A stretch of DNA of 58,830 nt from CAWVWD01 sp965662365 (GTDB lineage Bacteria; Bacteroidota; Bacteroidia; Chitinophagales; Saprospiraceae). Made by a program: the position numbers and the translations under genes. The DNA lies in contig CBFIHR010000021.1 of NCBI GenBank assembly GCA_965662365.1, positions 1 through 58,830 of the forward strand, read 5' to 3'. Shown here one piece after another: positions 51,140-58,830 of the stretch (within the stretch, counting starts at the first letter, position 1; each line of letters opens with the position of its first letter). The notes under the pieces were generated by a model that saw nothing but the letters and a program-made list of their open reading frames with translations, was not told where the DNA came from and made no database searches.

Positions 51140-52048
51140 ATGAAACGACAATTATTAATCGTTGGAATGCTGTTGATGGCTTGTGTTGCTTTTTCGCAAT
51201 CGGTGGAAAGAGTCATTTTTGAACGAGCCGTAGATTATATCAATTGTCAAATTACAAGGGTATCGTTAGAGGATCAAATCGGACAGGTACATGTCCCGGC
51301 TTATAAGAAAGAAATTGGAAATCATAATTGCAATTTTGAAAACTTAGTAGTTTTCTTAAAAACCCGCTCGACGGGCGTGATGACAAAGAACTTGGAACTG
51401 GCTTTTTTTATTAATTCTTACAAGGAAAGATACGATGAAACCTTGACTAACGCTGCGTTATATTCTATTCTAAAAGACGATTTGTTTAAAGAATCTGCTA
51501 TTCAAAATTTTAAAATCAGACACGAAAAATCTTTTCCTGATTTCGAAAATACGATTAATGATTATTTGATAAATTTATTCAGTTTAAAAGAAACTGTTAC
51601 AGAAACAATCAATGAAGAATGGGGCGATATTGTGATGGTTGAGGATGGTGAAACAACATCTTCAACAACGACAACTCCGACGACAACTCCAAAAATAAGT
51701 CCGAGACAGCAAGAAAATAAGCCTTCTATCGTAGAACTTCGACCAGAACGAAACTTTTCACCCTTTGACTTTGAAGAAGATGAAAGTATTTTTTCTTACT
51801 CTTCGTGGTTATTTCGGTTCAGCCTCTTGTTTGCGAGTTTAGCCGTTTTGTTGTACGTACTGTTACCTTATTACGAAAAAAGAGAGAAAGCAAAAATCAA
51901 ACAATCTGGCAACGAAGTTCATCCAAAAGCTTTGGCCTTAGAGGTCGAAGTTGCTATTCTTGAAAATAAAAATCGTATTCTTCGTCAAAAAATCGAAAAA
52001 ATGCACTTGGATTTAGACGATTACGAAGATACATTCAGAAGTCTGTAA
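51140..52048 (+). CDS. Membrane protein with periplasmic domain, Thr/Pro linker and cytoplasmic coiled coil
   Basis: A 302-residue protein that I do not recognise. Signal peptide (MKRQLLIVGMLLMACVAFSQ); a helical extracytoplasmic domain of about 150 residues with two cysteines; a low-complexity linker (TTSSTTTTPTTTPK, about residues 171-184); a membrane segment (LFRFSLLFASLAVLLYVLLP, about 229-248); and a C-terminal coiled coil (LALEVEVAILENKNRILRQK onward). The layout suggests a signal- or force-relaying envelope protein. It follows comF and precedes an S9 peptidase, each behind its own repeat leader. Confidence 0.7.
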   Translation: MKRQLLIVGMLLMACVAFSQSVERVIFERAVDYINCQITRVSLEDQIGQVHVPAYKKEIGNHNCNFENLVVFLKTRSTGVMTKNLELAFFINSYKERYDETLTNAALYSILKDDLFKESAIQNFKIRHEKSFPDFENTINDYLINLFSLKETVTETINEEWGDIVMVEDGETTSSTTTTPTTTPKISPRQQENKPSIVELRPERNFSPFDFEEDESIFSYSSWLFRFSLLFASLAVLLYVLLPYYEKREKAKIKQSGNEVHPKALALEVEVAILENKNRILRQKIEKMHLDLDDYEDTFRSL

Positions 52049-52055
52049 ATTTTTA

Positions 52056-52119
52056 AGTGTGATTTGTGAAGTGTGAACTACCTCATGCCTTGTATTTTAC
52101 AATTTAAACCTAATCAAAG
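52056..52119 (+). repeat. Word-repeat leader before the S9 peptidase gene
   Basis: AGTGTGA (52056-52062), TTTGTGA (52063-52069) and AGTGTGA (52070-52076) in exact 7-bp register, followed by ACTACCTCATGCC, whose ACCTCA is the complement of the GAGGTGAGGT motif in two other leaders. Confidence 0.5.
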
Positions 52120-54951
52120 ATGAAGTCAATTAAACTCCTTTTTTTGTTGTTGCTTATCGCAATAACGACCGTCTCTGCACAAGAAAAAAAATCGCTGTCA
52201 CATGACGTTTATGATGGTTGGAAATCAGTAACAAGCAGCAAAATCTCTACGAATGGTAACTGGATTTTGTATAATATTACTCCGCAGGATGGTGACAGAA
52301 CTTTACGAATTTATAATGTTAACAAAGATGATTATACGACTTTTGAACGGTCAGCATCGCCTACATTTTCTTATGATGAAAAATTTGTGACTTTCAAAAT
52401 TTCACATCCGACCGATAGTATCGACTTACTAAAACTGAAGCAGGTAAAAAAAGACAAATTTCCGAAAGACACGTTGGGGATTTATAATTTATCAAATCAA
52501 GATTTGGTGAAAATTCCTAAAATAAAGTCTTACAAAATGCCACTTAAAGCTGGCGGTCTTTTGGCGTATCAGGTCGAGCCGACAAAAGCTAAAAAGCCGA
52601 CAAAAGATGATAAAGCATCTGTAAAAGCCGATGAAAAAAAGCAGTCGAAAAAGAAGGTTAAAAAGCAGTCTAAAAAGAATGGTTATAGCTTGATTATCAA
52701 GAATTTAATAAGTAATTCGGAAGATACATTAAAGTATATAACAGAATATGAATTTACAGAAGATGGAAAGTTTTTAGCCATTTTAACAACTGGGGTGGAT
52801 AGCTCGACTTATGTACCAGGAATTTATATTTATAATACTTCAACTGGTAAATTAAAACCCGTTTTCTCTAATCCTTTGGGTGCAAAAAATATAACTTGGG
52901 ATAAAGCAGGTGAACAACTGGCTTGGGTCGCAAATATTGATACCTCGGCAGCCGGAAAAGCGGCTCAATTAAAACAATATCATTTATTTTATTGGCAGAA
53001 TAAAGAAGAGATGATCGGAGATTTATCTCGTGGGTTTAATTTGCCAGAAAATTGGATGATTAGCGAACATGCTGATTTGTATTTTTCGCACGATGGTAAA
53101 AGATTATTTTTTGGAACTGCTCCCGAGCCTTTATTGCCTGACACGACAGTTTTGAAAGAAGACAAAGCGGTCGTTGATATTTGGAGTTGGACAGATGGCT
53201 ATCTGCAACCGCAACAATTAGTAAATCTTGAAAAGGAAAAAGAGCGGTCGTATTTGGCTGTTTATCACATAAAAAATAAAAAGTACATTCAGTTAGAAAC
53301 TTTGGAAGTTCCTGACAGTCGAAAACCATGGGACGGACAGTCAAAATATATTGTCGGCTTGACGGACAAACCGTATCAAAAACTAATCTCCTGGGTCGGT
53401 TTTCCGTATCAACACGATGTTTATATTATTGATATAGAAACGGGAAGCCGCAAGCAAATCGCAAGGCAAGTCCGAGGCTCAGTCGATATTTCGCCGAAAG
53501 GCAAATATGTCAACTGGTACGAAAAAATGGATAGTTCTTGGTATGTTTATTCGATAGAGGAGGCGAGATTTTTTCGTTTAAACGATAAAGTGACCGTTAA
53601 TTTTTATGATGAAGCTAACGATATTCCAGATGAACCTTATCCTTACGGTTCGGCAGGTTGGTTAGAAAATGATGACGCATTTCTGGTGTATGATGAGTTT
53701 GATATTTGGTCATTCGAATTTTCTAAAAAAGATTTTTCAGCGACCAAATTGACGGCAGGACGAGCAGCAAATATTGAGTTTAGAAATGTTCGATTAGATG
53801 ATGAACATCAATTTTTACCAAAAGAATTGTTATTGAATGCATTCAATAAAGATACGAAAGCCGACGGTTTTTATAGCTTAAATGCCAAAAAAGCGAATAG
53901 TGAAAAGGAGTTGTTGATGGGTAATTATAGCTTTAATCGGGTGATAAAAGCCGAAAAATCTGATCGAATTACTTTTACTCGAGAATCCTTTCAAGAGTTT
54001 CCAGATATGTGGACAACGACTTTAGATTTTGAAAATCCTAAAAAAGTCAGTGATGCGAATCCACAAATGAAAAATTACAAATGGGGAACCGTCGAAATGA
54101 CAACTTGGACAAATTTAGATGGCGTTGAACTCAAAGGGCTAATTTATAAACCGGAGAACTTTGACCCTAATAAAAAGTATCCGATGTTGGTTTATTTTTA
54201 TGAACAATATTCGGATAGAATTCACCGTCATTATGCTCCGCAACCGTTGCGGTCTGCGGTGAATTTTACGTACTTGGTGAGCAATGATTATATTGTTTTT
54301 GTACCGGATATTATTTATAAAGATGGTTTCCCGGGACAAAGTGCGTACAATTGTATCATGCCAGGTGTACAACACATGATTAATGAAGGGTATGTGAATA
54401 AGGAACGTATTGGTATTCAAGGGCATAGCTGGGGCGGCTATCAAACAGCGTATTTGGTGACTCGTACGAACTTGTTTAGAGCGGCAGAATCGGGTGCTCC
54501 GGTTTCGAATATGACGAGTGCTTATGGTGGAATTCGTTGGCGTTCGGGCTTGAGCCGAATGTTTCAATACGAACGTACACAAAGCCGAATCGGTGGTACA
54601 CTCTGGGAAAAACCAATGCACTATTTAGAAAACTCGCCAGTATTTCATGCGGATAAAATCGAAACTCCTTTATTGATTTTACATAATGATGGCGACGGTG
54701 CTGTTCCGTGGTATCAAGGGATTGAGCTTTTTGTAGCAATGCGACGCTTGGATAGACCTTGCTGGATGTTGAATTATAATGGTGATGGTCACGGCGTAAC
54801 AAAACGAGCGAATAAAATTGATTTTGCGATCAGGATGTATCAGTTTTTTGATCATTATTTGAAAGATGAACCTGCTCCCGAATGGATGATTAATGGCGTG
54901 CCTGCGGTGGAAAAAGGGTTGAACGATGGCTTACAGCTGATTAATGATTGA
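52120..54951 (+). CDS. S9 family peptidase (prolyl oligopeptidase type), secreted
   Basis: A 943-residue protein. Signal peptide ends VSAQ. Residues 25-640 form a beta-propeller; the alpha/beta hydrolase domain follows with the triad Ser770 (QGHSWGGYQTAY), Asp859 (LHNDGDGAVPW) and His891 (GDGHGVTKRAN). It cleaves short peptides, often after Pro or with dipeptidyl specificity, in the periplasm. The propeller carries an unusual lysine-rich low-complexity insert (about residues 154-188). The Ser-containing motif and spacing are normal for the family. Confidence 0.93.
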   Translation: MKSIKLLFLLLLIAITTVSAQEKKSLSHDVYDGWKSVTSSKISTNGNWILYNITPQDGDRTLRIYNVNKDDYTTFERSASPTFSYDEKFVTFKISHPTDSIDLLKLKQVKKDKFPKDTLGIYNLSNQDLVKIPKIKSYKMPLKAGGLLAYQVEPTKAKKPTKDDKASVKADEKKQSKKKVKKQSKKNGYSLIIKNLISNSEDTLKYITEYEFTEDGKFLAILTTGVDSSTYVPGIYIYNTSTGKLKPVFSNPLGAKNITWDKAGEQLAWVANIDTSAAGKAAQLKQYHLFYWQNKEEMIGDLSRGFNLPENWMISEHADLYFSHDGKRLFFGTAPEPLLPDTTVLKEDKAVVDIWSWTDGYLQPQQLVNLEKEKERSYLAVYHIKNKKYIQLETLEVPDSRKPWDGQSKYIVGLTDKPYQKLISWVGFPYQHDVYIIDIETGSRKQIARQVRGSVDISPKGKYVNWYEKMDSSWYVYSIEEARFFRLNDKVTVNFYDEANDIPDEPYPYGSAGWLENDDAFLVYDEFDIWSFEFSKKDFSATKLTAGRAANIEFRNVRLDDEHQFLPKELLLNAFNKDTKADGFYSLNAKKANSEKELLMGNYSFNRVIKAEKSDRITFTRESFQEFPDMWTTTLDFENPKKVSDANPQMKNYKWGTVEMTTWTNLDGVELKGLIYKPENFDPNKKYPMLVYFYEQYSDRIHRHYAPQPLRSAVNFTYLVSNDYIVFVPDIIYKDGFPGQSAYNCIMPGVQHMINEGYVNKERIGIQGHSWGGYQTAYLVTRTNLFRAAESGAPVSNMTSAYGGIRWRSGLSRMFQYERTQSRIGGTLWEKPMHYLENSPVFHADKIETPLLILHNDGDGAVPWYQGIELFVAMRRLDRPCWMLNYNGDGHGVTKRANKIDFAIRMYQFFDHYLKDEPAPEWMINGVPAVEKGLNDGLQLIND

Positions 54952-54998
54952 TGGTGTTTCTCGGGCAAACGCTTACTTTGTTCACTTAACGGAAATCT

Positions 54999-55036
54999 CA
55001 AAAGCTATTCGTAATTATTTTTATGAATAGCTTTTG
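54999..55036 (+). terminator. Terminator of the S9 peptidase gene
   Basis: CAAAAGCTATTC (54999-55010) pairs perfectly with GAATAGCTTTTG (55025-55036), 14-base loop. Confidence 0.8.
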
Positions 55037-55052
55037 TTGTATTGAATGATTA

Positions 55053-55100
55053 AGTAGGTTGAGGTTTTGATTTCGATTTAGCTATAAGGTTTATAATCAA
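55053..55100. repeat. Second copy of the AGGTTGAGG repeat
   Basis: AAGTAGGTTGAGG at 55053-55065, then CTATAAGG and TTTATAATCA, as at 41287-41352 but without the left part of the hairpin. It lies in the leader of the GH113-like gene. Confidence 0.5.
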
Positions 55101-55147
55101 TGTGTTACCTTACTTCTATTCTTTAAACTTACTTAAAAACTAAAAAG

Positions 55148-56203
55148 ATGAAAAAACTATTTCTATTACTTACGATCTCGTTTTTTGTCAATAGCTGTTT
55201 GAATCAAAAAACGGCACAATGTCAAGCGGAGAAAATGATAGAAACGGTTGAAGAAGTATCAAAAATCGACAAAATAGGTGGATTAACTTTAGTTGCTCCG
55301 CCAAAGCCTTTCATGAAAAATCCGATGATTGACATACAGGCGGTTAATTCGGATTGGGTGGCAGTGATTCCATATGGTTTTACTCGACCGACTGAACCCA
55401 AAGTATCGTTTAATATTAACTGGCAATGGTGGGGCGAAAAGGAAGAGGGTATTGTCGAAAGTATTCGTTTGGCGAAAGCTGCTGGGGTAAATGTGATGTT
55501 GAAACCACAAATTTATGTACCAGGTGACTGGACAGGAACACTGGATTTTCATTCTGCGAAAGCATGGGAAAGTTGGGAAAAGGGGAACACAGAATATACC
55601 TTGTATATGGCTAATTTGGCGGAAGCCCAGCAGGTAGCGTTATTTTGTTTTGGAACGGAGTTTAAGAATGCAATAAAAGAACGACCTGAATACTGGGTAG
55701 GCTTGATTCGTCAAGTCCGTGAGGTGTATAATGGTAAATTGACCTATGCGTCAAACTGGGATAATTATCATAATATTCCGTTTTGGAGTGAATTGGATTA
55801 TGTTGGTATCAATGCTTATTTTCCATTATGTGAATCAAAAACACCTAAAAAAGAGGAACTATTGGCTCATTGGAAACCTGTCGTCAAAGCGATGGAAGAT
55901 TTTCAATGTACGGTCGATAAACCGATTATTTTTACGGAATTTGGTTATTTGAGCGTCGATGCCTGTGCATCTAAAACTTGGGAATTAGAAAATAATATCC
56001 GTTCGATTGCGATTAATGAAACGGCTCAGGCGGTCGCTTTAGATGCTTTGTTTTCGACTTTTTGGGAGAAAGACTGGTGGGAAGGCGGTTTTCTTTGGAA
56101 ATGGTTTCCAGATATGCAGGGGCATGAAGGGTATCCTGATAAGGATTACACGCCGCAAGGAAAGAAAGCGGAGGTTGTCGTGAAACGATGGTATGCGAAT
56201 TGA
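55148..56203 (+). CDS. GH113-like glycoside hydrolase lipoprotein
   Basis: A 351-residue TIM-barrel protein. Signal sequence MKKLFLLLTISFFVNSC with lipobox Cys17. Catalytic candidates: Glu171 in LFCFGTEFKNAI (acid/base) and Glu264 in PIIFTEFGYLSV (nucleophile). The C-terminal block GGFLWKWFPDMQ is typical of GH113, whose known members are beta-1,4-mannanases. Substrate specificity is an inference. Facing two GH17-type genes across a terminator, it suggests a small polysaccharide-degrading group, although no SusC/SusD pair is in the window. Confidence 0.82.
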   Translation: MKKLFLLLTISFFVNSCLNQKTAQCQAEKMIETVEEVSKIDKIGGLTLVAPPKPFMKNPMIDIQAVNSDWVAVIPYGFTRPTEPKVSFNINWQWWGEKEEGIVESIRLAKAAGVNVMLKPQIYVPGDWTGTLDFHSAKAWESWEKGNTEYTLYMANLAEAQQVALFCFGTEFKNAIKERPEYWVGLIRQVREVYNGKLTYASNWDNYHNIPFWSELDYVGINAYFPLCESKTPKKEELLAHWKPVVKAMEDFQCTVDKPIIFTEFGYLSVDACASKTWELENNIRSIAINETAQAVALDALFSTFWEKDWWEGGFLWKWFPDMQGHEGYPDKDYTPQGKKAEVVVKRWYAN

Positions 56204-56451
56204 TGGAGTATTGAATTGTTATCGCTTATCGGTGTGCATCAGTGGCGAAAAGTAGTTTGTTTACGGAGATTCTGCTTATAATCAAGAAATGCCTTGCCGA
56301 AAAGGCGACTTAATATTTTAGAAATACAAAATAATCTGTTTTTAGTCGGTAATGATGAATTCGCCCGCCTATCCTGAAATTTTGGTAGTTTGATTTATAC
56401 GACTGATAGGTTTTTTATTGCGAAATAGAAAATAGGAGATGTAGCAGTTTA
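56204..56451. other. Spacer after the GH113-like gene
   Basis: No gene is supported. GCCTTGCCGAAAAGGC (56290-56305) is a short imperfect palindrome. CTATCCTGAAATTTTGG and CTGATAGG words suggest decayed hairpins of the ACCT/AGGT class. Confidence 0.3.
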
Positions 56452-56487
56452 AAAAAGGTGATAAGTTCGAAAAATTATCACCTTTTT
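56452..56487. terminator. Bidirectional terminator between glycoside hydrolase genes
   Basis: AAAAAGGTGATAA (56452-56464) pairs perfectly with TTATCACCTTTTT (56475-56487), 10-base loop. Confidence 0.85.
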
Positions 56488-56501
56488 GAATAGGATTGAT
56501 T

Positions 56502-57464
56502 CTATTTTTTTAAAGTTACTTTTTCTTTTACTAAATGGCGGAAATAAGGTCGCATTACCTTTTTAGGCGTTCTATCGGATTTAAATAATCCCCAGTGTTT
56601 TTCTGGTTCGAGTTCGTCAGAAGAGCCTTTCCATTTTTCATCAAAAGCCTCAAAGACAAAAGTAATAATTCCTTCCTCTTCGCTCCATCTGGTTAAATCA
56701 TGATAATAGATTTCTTGAAGGACTTCGTTTACATTGTCAGGGTCGATGCCTCTACCGTTGGAGTTGGTTGCCCATCCTGCTTCCGTTATCATTACTGGTT
56801 TATCGGGATATTTATTCGCTACACCAAAGTAGTTTTCTTTGGTATATTCGAGTGCATCGTGAATGTGTTTATATTCCCAAACTGGATAAGTATGAATAGA
56901 AATAAAATCTAATTCGGCGACTAACGGAGCTAATTTTGTATGATACGGCACGTAGTTTTCGCAAAAAGTAACTGGTTGTCTCGCTCCTTTTTTGACCATG
57001 CGAACATATTCAATTACTCGATCGACTGGCACTAAATGATCGGTCCATTCTACAGTTGCTTCATTACCGACGGAAAGACAGAAAGCAATATCAGCATAGT
57101 CATTCGCCATTTTTATCAAGCGATTGATTTCTTCGATGTTTTTTTGTCGATTTGTGTTCAATTCCTCTTCTGAATAAACGCCTCCGCCCCACGGACAACC
57201 AAAGTTATTCATTTCAGCTTCGATGTAGGCACTCAACATGACTTGAAAGTCTAACTTTTCGTTTTTGATAACGTCCAAAACAATTTCTGCGTGTGGACCG
57301 CTATCGTACAGACGAAGGTATTTCCAGTGTCCTTCTAACAAGAGTAAATCCTCTTTGACTTCTTCGTAACTTGGAAATTTATGTCCAGGACGCTGTCCGT
57401 CTCGGTAGCCAGAATAACAAATAGCTTTACCAAAATTAATATTCAAATCTTTGTAGCGATTCAT
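56502..57464 (-). CDS. GH17-type glycoside hydrolase, no signal peptide (paralogue 2)
   Basis: A 320-residue TIM barrel related to family 17. Acid/base Glu135 in CLSVGNEATVEW and nucleophile Glu228 in VMITEAGWATNSNGRG. The C-terminus FVFEAFDEKWKGSSDELEPE continuing to HWGLF is shared with bacterial GH17 proteins. It is a paralogue of the next gene: both start with an AICYSGYRDGQRPG-like block. Neither has a signal peptide. The frame opens at 57524, but those 20 residues (MYMYICNNNHRHSINNKKQP) derive from an AT/CA simple repeat; ATG 57464 is preferred. Beta-1,3-glucan chemistry is likely but unproven. Confidence 0.83.
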   Translation of the reverse strand: MNRYKDLNINFGKAICYSGYRDGQRPGHKFPSYEEVKEDLLLLEGHWKYLRLYDSGPHAEIVLDVIKNEKLDFQVMLSAYIEAEMNNFGCPWGGGVYSEEELNTNRQKNIEEINRLIKMANDYADIAFCLSVGNEATVEWTDHLVPVDRVIEYVRMVKKGARQPVTFCENYVPYHTKLAPLVAELDFISIHTYPVWEYKHIHDALEYTKENYFGVANKYPDKPVMITEAGWATNSNGRGIDPDNVNEVLQEIYYHDLTRWSEEEGIITFVFEAFDEKWKGSSDELEPEKHWGLFKSDRTPKKVMRPYFRHLVKEKVTLKK

Positions 57465-57507
57465 AGGTTGTTTTTTATTATTAATAGAATGGCGGTGGTT
57501 GTTGTTA

Positions 57508-57552
57508 CATATATACATATACACCTGACAGGTTTTTAAAGCCTATCAGGTG
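57508..57552. repeat. Simple repeat and ACCT/AGGT hairpin between the two GH17 genes
   Basis: ATATATACATATACA (about 57509-57523) is followed by CACCTGACAGG (57522-57532), which pairs with CCTATCAGGTG (57542-57552), one mismatch. The hairpin is 8 bases past the stop codon of the upstream gene and may attenuate transcription into the second. Confidence 0.55.
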
Positions 57553-57560
57553 TAGCGTAT

Positions 57561-58454
57561 TTAAAGGTCACAGAATTTTGAATTACCATCTTTATCCCAA
57601 ATTCCCCAGTAAGCACCGACATCACCTTCTGCACCTACTTTCCAGGCTTCGTCAAAACTTGAAAAATACATCACCTCGATATCATCTTCTTCGCTCCATT
57701 TTTGCGTATTGACAAAGTAACGCATAGCGTTTTCAAATGAGGGTTCGGATGCTTCAAAGTTTGTACCTTGACTTGGCCAGCCAGTTTCGCTGATAATAAC
57801 TTTTTTACCTTGACCAGCGTCTTTGGCGATTTGATACATTGTTTTCATGTATAACAACGAATAGTCGATGTGACAACCTTCCCAGAAAGGGTAGCAGTTC
57901 GCAAAGATAACATCGCAAGCATCGGTAATTGCAGGGCGATCTCTAAACTCGTAGTAGGCATCAACATAACCAACTTCGTGATCAGGCAGTGCGGCTTTCA
58001 CACGATTGATGTACCCCAAAAGCTCTTCTTCTGTCAGTTCTTTACGGTACAAAACCTCATTTCCGACCGCTACCAAATCCGCATGACCAGCTTTTGCTAC
58101 TTCAATTAAGTTCGTGATTTCCTTTTCGTTGAGTGCTTTATCATCGCTTAACCAGGCACCGACCATGACTTTTAAGCCATGTTGTTGAGCGATCGCTGGA
58201 ATCAGCTCATTGCCTTCTGTACACGAAAATGTACGCACCCATTTTGTATAAGGTTTGATGATTTCTATACGTTTCGTGATTTGGTCGGCACTAAGTATAT
58301 CACCAGGTTTTTGTCCTTCTTCGTAAGAAGAAAAACAGATACCATGCACTCCATTTTTTAAATATTTACGGAAGGAGGCTGTTAATTCATCTTTTGAAAT
58401 GCTGGAAGTTTTACCTCCAGAAAGCGACATAATTTGTGCTTTTCTTACTGACAT
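57561..58454 (-). CDS. GH17 glycoside hydrolase, no signal peptide (paralogue 1)
   Basis: A 297-residue family 17 protein. Acid/base Glu133 in LVAVGNEVLYRKEL and nucleophile Glu223 in VIISETGWPSQGTNF, the classical ETGWPS motif of beta-1,3-glucanases. The N-terminus (MSVRKAQIMSLSGGKTSS) is hydrophilic, so it is probably cytoplasmic, which is odd for a glucan hydrolase and may mean a transglycosylase or a role with imported oligosaccharides. It is followed by its paralogue 96 bases downstream. A -7 match (TAAATTTG, 58534-58527) lies upstream. Confidence 0.9.
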   Translation of the reverse strand: MSVRKAQIMSLSGGKTSSISKDELTASFRKYLKNGVHGICFSSYEEGQKPGDILSADQITKRIEIIKPYTKWVRTFSCTEGNELIPAIAQQHGLKVMVGAWLSDDKALNEKEITNLIEVAKAGHADLVAVGNEVLYRKELTEEELLGYINRVKAALPDHEVGYVDAYYEFRDRPAITDACDVIFANCYPFWEGCHIDYSLLYMKTMYQIAKDAGQGKKVIISETGWPSQGTNFEASEPSFENAMRYFVNTQKWSEEDDIEVMYFSSFDEAWKVGAEGDVGAYWGIWDKDGNSKFCDL

Positions 58455-58811
58455 TTTAGTAGGATTTTAAACTGATTTCTTATCAAAAACCAGTGGTTAT
58501 CACATATATTTTTTTTAAAACAAGGACAAATTTATGAAAACTAATTTTTTAATTACAGAAATTACCTTTTTATGCATTAAAAGTAAGACTGCTACAGAGT
58601 TATAAAATGGACAGTTTTTAAAAGTATTTACATAGAATTTGTCTATGATTAAGTAGAGTGAATTTTGAAAAGTGTAGAGTTTAAGGCGAATTTTGGATAA
58701 AATTATTGTATTATTAAATTGTTTTTCAAGAGTTTGCTTTCAGATAATCTGGCTGAGAGTATTCAAAAAAGTGTGTCAAAAAAAATAATTAACTTTAAAA
58801 AAAATTGACAC
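58455..58811. promoter_or_regulatory. Intergenic region with a GH17 promoter and an inverted repeat
   Basis: TAAATTTG on the minus strand (58534-58527) fits the -7 consensus for the GH17 genes. GTGTCAA (58773-58779) and TTGACAC (58805-58811) form a perfect 7-bp inverted repeat with A-rich spacer; the second arm abuts the ATG at 58812. No gene of more than 25 codons is supported in between. Confidence 0.45.
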
Positions 58812-58830
58812 ATGGGAAAACGACAAAAAA
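58812..58830 (+). CDS. Possible start of a gene cut by the window end
   Basis: ATG followed by codons for GKRQK up to the last base. The basic start is plausible, but only six codons are visible, so no product can be named. Confidence 0.25.

Noticed and set aside
54139..54802. Two overlapping minus-strand ORFs of 160 and 108 codons in the S9 peptidase gene
   Set aside because: Antisense to the conserved catalytic domain; products are His/Arg-rich as expected for a shadow frame.
57465..57524. Longer start of the second GH17-type protein
   Set aside because: The extension is encoded by a simple AT/CA repeat and its product (MYMYICNNN...) has no likeness to GH17.

Overview
The window is chromosomal DNA of a Bacteroidota bacterium. 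The evidence is AT-rich base composition (by eye roughly 35-40% GC), a type IX secretion C-terminal sorting domain, DUF3078, DUF983 and LysM families typical of the phylum, Bacteroidetes-type promoters (TTG or TTTG, a gap, then TAnnTTTG), A-rich rather than Shine-Dalgarno leaders, and many lipoproteins. The style suits a Saprospiraceae-like or Chitinophagia-like lineage, but that is a guess. I see no rRNA, tRNA, CRISPR array, insertion sequence, phage or plasmid gene.

Layout. 0.1-9.7 kb: SRPBCC protein, tsaB and yidD forward; a DUF255 thioredoxin-fold lipoprotein and a small secreted protein reverse; then a DUF3078 barrel, tatC, a LysM protein and an EamA transporter in alternating orientation. 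10.1-17.2 kb: a CsgG/LpoB-like barrel protein, a secreted unknown, purine nucleoside phosphorylase, an M50 site-2 protease with CBS domains, an ScfR/RamB-type regulator and an ECF sigma factor. 17.8-20.7 kb: aat, trmB and an O-antigen-ligase-type membrane protein. 20.9-27.9 kb, all reverse: glycerophosphodiester phosphodiesterase preceded by a small membrane gene interrupted by an in-frame UAA, a CvfB-like S1 protein, M42 aminopeptidase, RluA-type synthase, DUF983, TraB/GumN and an anchored unknown. 28.0-33.7 kb: a T9SS cargo protein, mutS2 and a class II-type deacetylase. 33.9-37.9 kb: an NDP-forming acyl-CoA synthetase fused to a GNAT domain, followed by an acetyl-CoA hydrolase/CoA-transferase, a likely acyl-CoA/acetate pair. 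38.0-43.9 kb: peptide-binding lipoprotein, saccharopine-dehydrogenase-like enzyme, DoxX/thioredoxin-like protein, DUF429-like protein and a 54-residue membrane protein missed by length cut-offs. 44.5-55 kb: a very large alpha-2-macroglobulin lipoprotein with an intact thioester, comF, a membrane coiled-coil protein and an S9 peptidase. 55.1-58.5 kb: a GH113-like lipoprotein and two paralogous GH17-type enzymes without signal peptides, suggesting a small glucan/mannan cluster. A start codon in the last 19 bases may open another gene.

The genes are mostly housekeeping. The unusual signal lies between them. At least six start codons are preceded by spacers built from a short word (usually 7 bp) repeated in near-exact register, often with the reverse complement of the word elsewhere in the same spacer, and ending in CTAAAAA-like sequence just before ATG. 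The word differs from gene to gene but the architecture is constant. Two more spacers use 8-bp and about 9-bp periods. I do not recognise this as a described element and regard it as the best candidate for something new. A second class consists of hairpins with ACCT/AGGT cores, including a 112-bp compound palindrome before the acyl-CoA synthetase gene. Several annotated starts were moved downstream because the longer versions read through these spacers or through promoters.
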